This document shows, piece after piece, positions 31,097 through 42,628 of a stretch of DNA of 64,000 nt. The DNA comes from Caenorhabditis remanei (Eukaryota > Nematoda > Chromadorea > Rhabditida > Rhabditidae), in assembly GCF_010183535.1 (NCBI RefSeq), contig NC_071331.1, positions 1,426,001-1,490,000 of the forward strand. The letters are read 5' to 3'. Position 1 is the first letter of the stretch. Each line of letters begins with the position of its first letter. The position numbers and the translations under genes are program-made. The notes beneath the pieces are model-generated. The model worked only from the letters and a program-made list of their open reading frames with translations. It did no database searches and was not told the origin of the DNA.

Positions 31097-31824
31097 TTAT
31101 AGTTTATTTATGTTAAATACTTTTTTCAAAAACTTTGATTATGTGTTGGAAAGCTATGTAGATTTTCTTGGACAATAAAATTTATCAAGAATTGTGAAAT
31201 CACTGCTTATTTATTCAATAATTGAAAAGCCAGTATCAGAACAGTAATCCAAATATATTTCTTGAAAGATGTTCCTTGAAAATCATTATCATTTTAAATC
31301 ATTATCAACTATCATTTTTTCAAAATTATTTGCAAAACTTTTAAAAAGTCCGAAACAATTTTTTTTCTGCACATGTTTTTTAATTACTTCATAGAATTTT
31401 GGAGGAACAAAGTAAAACTCGTACCCAATATTCACGGCAGAGTACCTAAATGGCATCTGGCACCTTAAAATGCAAATCTTGAAACATAAAATTTGTTAAA
31501 CTTTCAGTTTCAGAACCTTGGCTTTTTAAAAATGAAACTTTTTCCCTGTCAAGTTACTAAGATTTGTGTTAACTAGAATTTTTGATTGAAAACTTTTAAA
31601 AATACGAATCTGAACCGTATATTTAATTCTAAATACTAAAATTATTAATACTTCATTTTTCTAGCGATCGTGAAACAGTTTGAAAAAATTAAGACAAAAT
31701 TATTTTCGGTTTCCCTTCTGTTCTTTGATATTAGATTTTTTTCGATTAGAAGTTTTTTAAATCATTTTTATTTCCTATTTCGCTCTCAACTGATTTTGCA
31801 GTGTGGACGTCAAGTTATTTTTCC

Positions 31825-32199
31825 CAGACTTGTCACGGGCCGGGCCGGGCCAAAATCAGGAAAAATCTCGGCCCGGCCCGCTCGGCCCGTTTTGAGACAT
31901 TTTTTCAAATTTTTTTTTGTTTTTCAACTTTTTTTTGGAAATTTTTAGAAATTTTTAGAAATTTTTTTGAAAAAGGTATAGTTTTCAAATAAACATTTAA
32001 AATTGAATCAAATTGTGAATATGTATGATAATTTAAGCATTTTTACTCTTTTTTTCGAAAAATTTCAAAAAAAAATTGGTAAAAATGGTACCCATTTTTG
32101 AATCCGGGCCGACCGGGCCGGGCCGGGCCAAGAGAAATTCCGGCCCGGCCCGGCCCGGTCAAGGAAAATCTCGGCCCGGCCCGATTTTTGACAAGTCTG
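31825..32199. mobile_element. GGCCCGG-rich hAT-like MITE, copy 1 (375 bp)
   Basis: Termini CAGACTTGTCA and its complement; ATTTTTCC duplicated on both sides (31817-31824, 32200-32207). The sister segment at 22605-22625 is the empty site. Both ends carry runs of GGGCCGGGCC; the middle is AT-rich and non-coding. Confidence 0.85.
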
Positions 32200-32626
32200 A
32201 TTTTTCCAAATAACTGTCTACTTATGGAAGAGCAGTAAAATTCTGGTTGCGATAACTGTGTCTACCTTAATTAGGAACTGAAAAAAAATTTATAGCTTTC
32301 GCCATTATTTTTTGTCGATGTTATTGCAAAAAGCAAATTTCAACATTAAATAGTTGTCAGACAACTTAAAACTTCACTTAATACTTACTTTACTTTACGG
32401 TAAACTTTACTTAATAGAAATTTCGCAAAATTATATTTTTATATTGAACATTTTTAGACTTCCTAGTAGGTCACAAATCAAATATAGTAGATCAGTGATA
32501 CCATAGTTGACATCATCATAATAAGAAAGGACATGAGGGATACAAATGACAAACATAGTGGTATTGGATGGTATAGTGATATTGGACAGCGGTTTCTGAA
32601 CAAAATATTTTTATCTTACTTTTCTT

Positions 32627-33007
32627 CATACTTGTCAACCGGGCCGAGCCGGGCCGACGGTTTTTCTTGAATAACTTTTTTCAAAAGAATCGTACCAAGT
32701 TGGCTGATAGCTCAAAAGATAGGTATTTTTAATTGTCATCCATGAAATATAAAATCAATTTCCCAAAAAAAAACAGGCAAGCCAATAAAGCCTTCGGCCC
32801 GTCCGGGCCGGGCCGGGCCGGGCCGGGCCGAACCGGGCCGAGAGAGATTGTAGCTCGGGTAACTTTTTTGGGAAATTGATTTTATATTTCATGGATGACA
32901 ATTAAAAATACCTATCTTTTGAGCTATCAACCAACTTGGTACGATTTTTTTGAAAAAAGTTATTTAAGAAAAACCATCGGCCCGGCTCGGCCCGGTTGAC
33001 AAGTATG
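32627..33007. mobile_element. GGCCCGG-rich hAT-like MITE, copy 2 (381 bp)
   Basis: Termini CATACTTGTCAACCGGGCC and complement; CTTTTCTT duplicated on both sides (32619-32626, 33008-33015). The arms are about 150 bases of near-perfect inverted repeat around a GGGCCGGGCC core at 32795-32840, so the transcript would fold into a long hairpin. Confidence 0.88.
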
Positions 33008-35536
33008 CTTTTCTTGTCAATTTCTTAAAACCGAAGAAAAAATTTCTTTCAGAATATTAATACATGCATATTGTATTGAAAAATAGTACTTTATGTGTTA
33101 TTATTATTACTACAAAACTTTTTTGACTTGCATTATCAGTATTATGGAATTTAACTAGAATGTATAGAGATGAGGAAAAATAACCACAACTTGCAACGGT
33201 AGATTGTACAAATTCATCAGAAAAACACAGAATGTTTGCTCCCAGAATCAAAAAAATTGTATTACGATCTAGAAAAAAGTAGGCGAGATCTATACTATAT
33301 TTCCAGAATCTCCTGTTTTATCGACAAGGTATCATTGCGGAAGTATAGCATGTCTCAATAAGCGCGGGGTCAGAAGCGTACCGTGCTAAGAAATCACAAA
33401 ATTTGTAAAAAAAAAAATATGTAAGAACTGTGCTGAGATAATAACGCAAGGCAGGAATTTTCGGTACGCGTAGTCATTTGGTTTTAATAATCAATTGAAA
33501 CAGTAAAAATTCAATTAAAACTAACTTTTGTTCAAAAATACAGTTTCGATAACAGAATAAGTTGCCACTGTTTCTGTTTGATAACACTCGAAAAAATAGT
33601 TGTTTTAGGAATCAAAATGTTCACTCATCGATATTTTAATAACACAAAACATTGTTGGACCAATTAGAAACATATAATGTTGGGTTTCATTGAACTTTTT
33701 TTTAAATCCTATTTCAAATAATTACTTTGATAAACCACTCAAATTAACATGTGCTAAGCATGAAATATTTTTCGATTTTCTCTTTACGAACTTTTACCAA
33801 CAGTGTAATGAAAAGTTATGAGGCACTTAATATCGGAAAAAATCGCAACTGAGCGGTTTTCACAGAAGAAAACTTTACTTGCTACAGCCTTGCTACAGCC
33901 CAGAATATTGAAATATTTTATGTAGACCGTTAAACGACAAAACGACAAAAAGGCATTGAACTCTCTTCATATAAATTTTGTAAAACTTAATCTAAGATTC
34001 TGTTTCTGATCGGAATCTTTTTGTAAGGTTAAACAGAGTGACCATTATTGAAAAAACAATAAAACAGTATCATGGCTGATTCAAAGGTTCAAAGGAAATA
34101 AGTAGAAAAGAAAATGGTTTTTAAAAGAATAGGCAAGCAGTTATCTATTCATTATTGTTTCTGGAAAATTCAGATATTTTCCGTATTTTTCGGGTTGTTT
34201 GTTCACAATTTTCTGTTTCTTTGCGTTGCTATCAATTTATTGAATGCCGTTTAACTGTTTTTCTATATCAATAATTTGAGATTTTCTTAAAGCTTCTTGA
34301 AATTATGTTAAACAAGAGACATCAACTGCTATTTCCGCCATAATAAGAATTGATGATGATACTCTCTCTTCAGCCCTCATTGAAACATAAATCGAGCTTT
34401 TTTGTTTTCAACCTTATTTTCAGATCAATGGACATGTCAATTACAGAACGTGGTGAAGACTGAAAGTTAATAACTAGGAAAAACAGTTTAAATCACGACC
34501 TCTATATTATTATGTTGCTAGCAACAATTATCGGAAAGACTATAAAATCATATATAAAAAACACTCAGAAAAAAATGTTTTTCATTAAATACATTTTTTA
34601 AAATAGTTTTGAAAGAGTCGAATTGCTCAATTGACATGTGAGACCATAAAATAGATTCGTAACCATAAACTGAGCTTTTCAGTTTCATGGACACCTTTTA
34701 TATGTATTCCTATAGAAAAGGCATAGTTGATTGACTACATTTGTCTGATCTAAATCGATTACATGTTTGTATTATTCAACTTTCCAGTTTCAAAATACTT
34801 TCATTAATTTGAATAAAAAAAAAAAAATATTGATAACTTTTTTCATTTGTGAATTGATAGGAATATTAACAATATCCATATTATTCCAGTTTCATATCTT
34901 TCTACTTTATGACGACTTGCTGAAACAAATAAATTTTTCCGCTAGCTGACATAGAAAAGACTATTCAAAACTATTGCATTTTATGTAGCAGTCTTAATAA
35001 CAATGAAAGCGTCATAACGTACAAATTGTAGGATCTTCACAAAAGATTGAGCGCATAATTACTGTAACAGGTCTCTATTAATCGGTGTATAAAATGGTTG
35101 GCTGTAACATCCTGAGCAAGCCAGTACAAAAAAAGAAAATAAATGTTGAACTTTATGTGTACATCTCACTCAACACGGTTTGTTGAAACACGAAAATTTA
35201 TTACTAAAAGTTTAATCAAACATTAAAGTTTCGTCGATTCCTTAAATTGATATAGTTTTCAAACAAGCTACTTCTTAGATGAATGAACCCGAGTTAAACA
35301 TGAGAAAAATAAATTTCTGGAATTTGTCTTACACGATTGTTCATGTACGCAAGTATTCTACTCAATGCAAATGTTTATTCAGAAAAATATCAAAGAAGAA
35401 TAAGGAACATTTATTGATGTTCAGCTCTGCTTCAGTGTAAAAGATTTACATTTTTTGTATTTGTAGCTCAGAATAGGTTCAAACCAGAGTTGCAACGAGC
35501 ATGCCTTTTTTTACAAAAGCAAAAAGAAATAAAAAT

Positions 35537-36223
35537 TGTTGTCAACTTTACTAGAGAATACTCTCAGTTGCCAACTTGAAGGTCATCTGAAGGCCCCCTA
35601 AGGTTTTGCCCACAAAACTAGGACCTTCAGAACCTTCGTAATACTCTCATTTCTACTCACAATATTATAATTCTCCTTTATTTCCTGTTATCAGGCTTAT
35701 TTTATATTGATTAACAATTAATTACAATTTAAATGCCCTCGCAAATGAATATGCAAGCGCGCTCCCCTGCACTTCTCTAATTCTCCACTCTCTCACTGCA
35801 GAGATGTTCTCGAATGTTCGTTCATTACGAATAGTTTCGTATATGCGAACGGGTGCAAGGAGGAGCGCGCGTATTTGTTGTGAGTGCATTGAATGGATTT
35901 CCATCTTTTCCGAAGGTTTTTTGGGTGCATTGTCACTCTTTTTACCCTTCGCCATCAATGACAACACCCGCACGCACTCCTCGCAGTCACCTGCTCGTCA
36001 TACCGTCAACTTTATCATTTTCACCTTATTTTACCTTTTTCTGGTGCTTTATCAAGGGATTCCGCGATAGAGAGCGTAATAAATGGGTCATTGAATACAT
36101 GTGTACTGTTATTTCCGGTTGCATAGCTTATCTTACACAAAAATAGCCATTATTCATATTAGATTGCGTGATAATAACGGATTAGGCAATAGTCTCCGAC
36201 CGCTCTTACTTGCCTTCTCCTCA
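35537..36223 (+). repeat. 5' LTR of the plus-strand Bel/Pao element
   Basis: Starts TGTTGTCAAC and ends CTCCTCA. The frames inside are non-coding and recur in the 3' LTR. TGGTGCATAACGACC follows at once (36224) and has the TGG start of a primer-binding site; the tRNA is not identified. Confidence 0.85.
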
Positions 36224-36261
36224 TGGTGCATAACGACCGTTCAATTTTTTAATTGATGGCC

Positions 36262-36440
36262 AGCGGCTCTTAGGTCTCTTCATAATTCGTTAATTTATCG
36301 ATTTCGGCATTTCCGTTGTATAGTGGCTCTTATGTCTCTACATAAATCGTTAATTTATCGATTTCGACATTCCCACTTGAAGGCGGCTCTTATGTCTCTA
36401 CACAAATCGTAAATTTATCGTTTTTTCGACTTTCCCGCTG
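36262..36440 (+). repeat. Three 60-bp direct repeats in the leader
   Basis: GGCTCTTA(G/T)GTCTCT(T/A)CA starts at 36265, 36325 and 36385, exactly 60 bases apart, each followed by (T/A)AATTTATCGATTTCG or close to it. The repeats lie just downstream of the primer-binding position, where packaging or translation signals of LTR elements usually sit. Confidence 0.8.
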
Positions 36441-36623
36441 TATATGAACCGAGTCGGCTCGCAAACATCTGATTTTCTGAATATTTGGCTAAAAATTTGT
36501 AAAAGTGAGCAATTGTAGCTAAAAAATAGCAACATGTTACCCTTTACCCTCTTTGTTTCGTTTTTCTTTGATTTTCCGCGCTTTCGTCGTTTTTCCGTTC
36601 TCTCCTTTTCAGATTTTTCCTTT

Positions 36624-36765
36624 GTCACCAGTCGACGGCTCCCGGCATTGTCCGCTAGTCCATTCCTGGTCAAAGGAGAATTTTGGCAGTCAACGTCACC
36701 AGTCGACGGCTACCGGCATTGTCCGCTAGTCCATTCCTGGTCAAAGAAGAATTTTGGCAGTCAAC
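36624..36765 (+). repeat. 71-bp tandem duplication in the leader
   Basis: GTCACCAGTCGACGGCT starts at 36624 and 36695; the two copies differ at very few positions. It is probably a recent replication slip or a duplicated signal. Confidence 0.8.
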
Positions 36766-36889
36766 GACGCGAATCGAGCTGAAAAGACCTACACCTCAGT
36801 GTGTAGGCAGAAGAAAGAAGGCCAAATGGATCCAAGAAGTCGTCGTTGGCCAACAATCCGCACGAAAATCGTTGAAGAAAGAAGAACAA

Positions 36890-37015
36890 TTCAGTCTACG
36901 ATGTCTGCGTTATTCTACGAGGTCTACGGCAGATTTTCTACGATGTCTGCGTTATTCTACGATGTCACAGTCATTCTACGAAGTCTGCAGTATTCTACGA
37001 CGTCTACGTTGGCCA
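36890..37015 (+). repeat. Degenerate short tandem repeats, unit about 19 bases
   Basis: TTCTACGANGTCT(G/A)CG recurs about six times (36898, 36914, 36936, 36954, 36973, 36992 approximately). Overlapping 100- and 129-codon frames arise from it and look spurious. Confidence 0.6.
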
Positions 37016-37474
37016 ACATCCGCTCGAAAATCGCCGTCGAAGCTGACATCTGCTGAAAAACGACGGAACTAGCCCCAGACCCGCACTAGAGACCCTTTTT
37101 CGATTGTCGTTCTCATCTAGAATGCCGAAAAACTCTGTGTCATGTCATGGCGAAACTCTGCTCGATTTTTTCTATTCACCCAAGTCGAAATTCTATGAAT
37201 TTCGCACAAATTTGCGTCATTATGAGCAATTTTGCTTTTAACATGAGCAACAATGCCGTAAATCGACACAAGTTTGAATTCCCGCCAAAAAGGCGTACTG
37301 TCTAATGTTCACCGACATTGCGTACGACTGCGGACGTAACGAGCGCGAACGGAAAATATTTTCCTCTCCTAAAATTTTTTCTCGTCTCTCTTGCCGTTTC
37401 TCCGTAATTTCCGTTGATTTTATCCGTATTTTCCGTGATTAAAATTAATTAAAGGGATTATTTCAGACTTCTCG

Positions 37475-38842
37475 ATGGCAACCGACGACGAAACACCACC
37501 ATCCGCCCCACAGGCCAGCGAAAACTTGGAGGGACAGTCCATGACAACCTCCGCAACAGTTCCAGCGCCAACATCCGCGGATTCAAGCTCTAATAAGAGT
37601 GAGGTTGGTAGTTTCTAGTCACGAATAGAAAAAATCACCAAAAAATCTGAAAATATCTGAGAATTTTCGACCAAAAACGCAAAAAATCGATAATTTTCGA
37701 CTGAAAATCATCGAAAAGTGGCTAAAAGCTGCAAATTTTGTGTCAAAACCAGATAAATTTCACTCTTTTGTGGATAAAAAGGCCAATGGCCACTCCTTCG
37801 GCAAAATTTTAGTCGGATTCGCTAAAATTTCGTAATATTTCGGCAAAAAAACGCTAAAAATCAGTGATTTTGAGCATGTTTAAGCTAAAATTCAGTGAAC
37901 GCCGACGAAATCGTAGTCAAACTGCTTAAATTCGGTAAAAGCATCAAAGCTGACACCATTTCTGCCCAGTTTCTATTAGATTTTAAGGACTTCCGAGAGA
38001 TTTTCAGCTAAAACATCACTTAATGATGCAATGTTCGAATTCTGGTGGAGGCGACGCGGCCGCGTAGCGGTTCCAGAGCCACTTTCGAAAATATTTCGAA
38101 TACCCACTCATAGGAATCGATTATTGCTCATTACTCACAATTTCGGTCACTATTCCATTAAGAATTTAATAGAAATATACTGAAAAACACTGATTTACAG
38201 CTAAAAATTTGCTAATTTAAGGCTAAAAACTCGATAATCCACTCTCATTACCTATAATAACCTCTAATCATACTGTTTTCATTACAGAACAACGACAACA
38301 ACCGCGACATCAAAGCGGAAGATGACGTTGACAACGATTCTGAGGATTCGGCCATCGAGACCAACATCCGCATGCCGATGGCAGCACCGGGTGCTCCTCG
38401 CCAACCTCGCTCACAACCATCTATGTTGCTCAGAGGTATAGTGTACATGAGAGAAGAGCTCTTCAATAACTAAAATAGTTACAGAGTCTCAAGGACGAGT
38501 CCAATCAAGAGCGATGAGACAATGGATCGACTCAGTCATGGAGGGAAGAGGATGCCACCCGGAAAGAGAGCTCGGAAGAAAAACTGCAACCGCAGTTCCA
38601 GTCGAAGCCTTCACCGAACATCCAATCCGCCCACCTCCAATCCATATCGACGCTGCCACTGGACAACCAGTCCGCACAGCGGCAGTCGGAGTCAACATCC
38701 CGCGTCCAACGCCAACAGCCGCATCCGAACCTGTCTTTGACAGAATAGGAGGTAAAATTAAAGCAAATATGTCGAAAATATAACGAATCTCTCCTTTCCA
38801 GAGTTTGTGCACCGCTCAATCAACTCCTCAACCGTACACTGA
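37475..38842 (+). CDS. Spliced accessory gene 1 of the Bel/Pao element (194 residues, unknown)
   Basis: Four exons join in frame: 37475-37603, 38288-38435, 38485-38751, 38802-38842. Phases agree at each junction (0, 1, 1), donors are GTTGGT, GTATAG and GTAAAA, and acceptors TTACAG, TTACAG and TTTCCAG. An acceptor at 37466 lies 8 bases before the ATG. The product is hydrophilic: an acidic Asn/Asp stretch (NNDNNRD), a Pro/Ala/Thr-rich middle and no membrane segment. No family is recognised. AATAAA follows near 39000. The consistent splicing frames argue for a real product; it could instead be a captured host gene or the N-terminal part of an alternatively spliced Gag. Confidence 0.55.
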
Positions 38843-39110
38843 AACGGAAGACAAGGGGAATGGGACGGAACACAACAAAGACACCATCCGCACAATACTC
38901 GGAAAAGGAAGAGAGCGACAACCACTGAAAAGCCTAGGAGCTGCTATCAACCCTAATTGTTTAACCACTGTCTTTACATTCTGTTAATCCTTATCGTAAA
39001 ATAAATGAGAATACATTCATTTTCTCTACAGATATTGAATTTCTCGTACATCACGACTTGTTGTTATTTCTCAGTGTGGGCTCTATGTCTCACTGTAATA
39101 TGTATTACAG

Positions 39111-40310
39111 ATGAATGACATCGGACCGCACGAAGTGAAATTCAATAAAGGAGACACTAAGGCTTCCGAAGTTGCTATCTGCGCGACGCCAACATCCGCA
39201 CACTTCACACGTCCCTCTCGCTGGTCCACTCCTTCAGGACATATGGAAGAGGGCGACGAGAACGTGCCACCGGCTACATCCGCAGAAGTCGAAGCATCGG
39301 AAGAAGCGAAGGTCATCCATCCAGCCTTCAAAGCAGTGGAAACAACAACCGCCTCGAATTATGCGAGTCAGGGTAAAACAAATAGCAGTAAAAGCCTAAA
39401 CCTTTAACGTCCCGTCTTTCAGAAGACAAGGATCTGCGTGTAATCATCGAGACTGTAAAGAACAAACTGTGCAAGTTCAAGTTTGTAGATGAAGTGACTC
39501 TGGAATGGATCCGATTCACTGATCAAGTAGCGGAGAAGCTGAGCTGCATCGAGAAAACCAACAGAGAACTCGTGTTAGCATACAACAGCCAAACGGACCT
39601 GCTTAAGAAGCTCCGTTACTTACTCACTGCTATCATCCAAGCCGAGCGCCAGCAATCCTGGCTAAGAGACATGGACAGAGTAGTTGGCTACGTACAAGAG
39701 ATGCGCAAATTACTGAGCTCTCTCACAACGACCAACAACCGCATTGAAGTTCTCTTATCGGCGTCTGCACCCACAGTCCCTCACGCCAATCCATACAAAC
39801 TGGACAACGCGAAAAATGCGATTCCAGGGACGACATCCGCAAAAGTCAACGTGAGTTATCTTTTGATTCATTTGAAAGAGAGCTAATGCTGTTAATTTTT
39901 CAGCGAAGCTGCACATTGTGTGTTGAGCCGAATCACAACACTGACCAATGCCATAGTTCCCCAACATCGATCGACAGAATCCAAATAGCTCACCGTCACA
40001 ACATCTGCTTGCAGTGTTTGGAGAAGTTTCCGGAAAACGATCGCGGAATTCATCAGGATTGCAAGAAGGTCGACACATTGTGCCGCAATTGCATCCACAT
40101 AGTTGATGATCCAAGAGCGGCGAACCACAACATCGTGTTCTGTGCTTGGAAACTGCAAAAGGGCAGTGGATTGGGACAACACCCGCCACCTCACAAATCA
40201 AAATCTGCACTACTCAAGGTAAAACAGAATTACAACCTGATAGTGAACAATTATTGATTTTTCAGTCGCATCCAACTGCAGGAGCTGGTCCTTCGAGATC
40301 TGGACATTGA
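39111..40310 (+). CDS. Spliced accessory gene 2: Gag-type zinc-knuckle protein (349 residues)
   Basis: Exons 39111-39372, 39423-39850, 39904-40218 and 40266-40310 join in frame with phases 1, 0, 0, ending HisTGA. The ATG stands directly after TATTACAG. Residues about 1-87 are low complexity; 88-230 are probably helical (a run of Leu/Glu/Lys/Gln heptads). Exon 3 encodes CTLCVEPNHNTDQC, a CX2CX4HX4C knuckle, then CLQC..H..DC and CRNC..H..C. The three clusters have the same order and spacer style as the Gag zinc region of the intact element at 4157-11854. The element's main gag (42629-45041) shows no knuckles, so the RNA-binding part of Gag seems to sit on this separate spliced gene. Confidence 0.6.
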
Positions 40311-42628
40311 TCCAGTCATAGAAGTCGTCACCATCCGCACTATGGGCTCAGATTCCGCTGAATTGTTAATTCTTGTCTCTCTATTTTTTGGTTACCACTG
40401 TTCTCCTTGTAGAAGTGTTATGATTGCTCCGCCATATGGACATAATTGTTGTGTTTCTTTCAGAGCGAATGCTCAATTGAATAAAGATCTTAAACTGTTA
40501 TCTCGTACAACTTCCAGCGTTTCTTTGAGATTCCAGAGGAAAAAACACGGCCGGATACATCTGTTTCAGGTGGAATCACGGAACGTTCTGAGAGAATGAG
40601 ATGATGGCTTACGCAACAAGAGGTGCTCTTTCGAACACAAACTTTCAGCAACACATTTTAGCTACAACAACACCATATAGGTACACACTGATTACTCAAA
40701 GAGTATCAGAATCACGGGGATGACAAACCCAAATAAATTTTCACATATCCGCAAAACATATTTGCACATTAAAAGAGATGACACATCATCCACAATACAG
40801 ACGTTTGTCTCTTGGCCAACGTCAAACTTCAGAAGACCTGTATAGGCACCAACAAGACTGCTCGTGAAGCAGACACCATCAAAAGTCCACAACGAGTACA
40901 CGTTCTACGATCAAAACATCACATGCTCTGTGGCAAACTCCATCCGCTTCTGCACGACAAAACATCTGTTTTATAACATCAGTCAGTAGCAACACAGACG
41001 GACGGTTCATATGAAGTGAAATTCATTTTAGAGCCGGAAGTCAAACATCTCGAGTAAGGTGCAATTTGCATTGAACTCACCAACTTCAATAGAGGTATCC
41101 CCCACGTGACCATAAGCTTCGGCTAGGTTCAGGGAAACTTCGCCCACTTGGGATTGTTATTCCGAAAGTTAGGTTATAGCTTCGGCTATAATTGAAATAT
41201 AGAGATGTTACTAGAATACATAAACTATAGCGCTGACGGTAGTCAAAGCTGAGTAGTATCCAGGACATTGTAGTATCCGAAGGAGTCACCAGCTCCTGAG
41301 GACCCAACAGAATACTCATTAAGCCAATGCACGTGACTTTGTTGACTGAATAAGGTCTATAAGTGGCAGTTACAGATTGTAGCGGAAAGAAGGTTGTCTG
41401 TATCAGTCTGATCAGCTGATACGCAGAGGCCTATATGAGTAATGACGTTGGTAGCGAGATTTCGAACATCAAAATCCTTGGCTGGTACCCGAGGAATTTG
41501 AACAACGAATTCACAAAGAAATATCGCACTACAAAGAGATATAACACAGACAAGACACCGTCTGGTCGGCTGTTTTTATCTTGTTCTTGCAGCAAATCTG
41601 TATTGATTGATATCGACGAAGTTAGTTATAAGCAAAAGCAGCAAAAAAGTTACAATATTGTACGTGAAACATAGACAGGGTGACCGTGACACTAACACGA
41701 TAAGACCACTGATCTAGTTCGCGTAACATACAAAAGATCTAATATAGACATAACTTCGCGCCATAGCGCCGACTGCTAAACTTATTTCTAATGGAATCAA
41801 TATGCCTAACTGGACCGAGTTGTAACATATTACCTGAAATTAGGCGGAAGATGCATTTATGTATCGGACACCGACATAAAGGTTTACTCTGATCAGCTAC
41901 TGCATGAGGAGCATATATTGCGGACCTGTGGTCGCGCTGAATCCGGTGATTGCAGGAGCTGCTCTTCAGTTTCAGTCTCCGAAAGGGAACTGAGGAAGCC
42001 ACTATAAGTAGGCACCCTAGCATTTGCGAACCTACGGTTCCAGTGCTCGACGCTTCGACAGTCTGTCGGAGCCGGAATGGGCGGGTCCTATGAAGCTATG
42101 TTGCCCAGATGATTCCGACATTTTACTGGAATTGGACGGGTGCGCGGTGACTTTCCACCAAGAGTTGCGCAGCTCTCGGTTACTGAAGAGTCTCAATCCC
42201 ACCCCAGTCATTCAGTATGTTGCACTGCTTGTGCAATATGCAAACATCCAACAGTTTCACCGCTGTCTGGAAATACTTCATAACATCAACACATACAAAC
42301 ATCATTCAACACAAATGTGTTCATATGAGGAGCTGGTTATCACAAGATCCTAGCTATTCATCATCTCATGGCTCCAGATTCTACCGCAGATGGTTGCGTA
42401 AGCAACTTCGAGATATACAACGACCCGTTTGCAGTTAACTGGATTTACATCGTCACCGACAATCGCGCCCCATCAGCATGTCTGGCCGTATTAGCCGCTC
42501 TTCAAATTCGCTGCCAAGAAGCCGCAAAGAGCTCTCCGCTTTTTCGGCATTCGAAGTGCCACATACACGAGCCAACAACCGCTCAAGATCTCGATCTCAA
42601 CCGACGGCGTTTATGCAGTCGTTTGTAG
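40311..42628. other. Internal Bel/Pao DNA without an assignable gene
   Basis: Short frames only (for example 42024-42353, 109 codons, and 42368-42628), with no domain recognised. CCATCCGC-type motifs continue at 40332 and 40940. It may contain further decayed exons of the accessory genes. Confidence 0.4.

Larger units (their letters stand above)
28540..35480 (+). repeat. Segmental duplication, copy 2
   Basis: Direct repeat of 17620-25430, lower in identity toward the right. It holds a LINE at 29701-31096 and GC-rich MITEs at 31825-32199 and 32627-33007 that copy 1 lacks, and lacks copy 1's 20460-22220. It ends just before the second Bel/Pao element. From 33010 to 35530 no gene is seen. Confidence 0.75.

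Noticed and set aside
35722..36146. Frames of 83 to 97 codons near the left LTR
   Set aside because: They recur in the 3' LTR (49899-50269) with indels and are LTR sequence.
36534..37072. Frames of 82 to 129 codons in the element leader
   Set aside because: They arise from the tandem duplications and overlap each other in several phases.
38489..38819. Minus-strand frames of 95 to 107 codons
   Set aside because: They are shadows of exon 3 of accessory gene 1, whose plus-strand frame joins neighbouring exons in phase.
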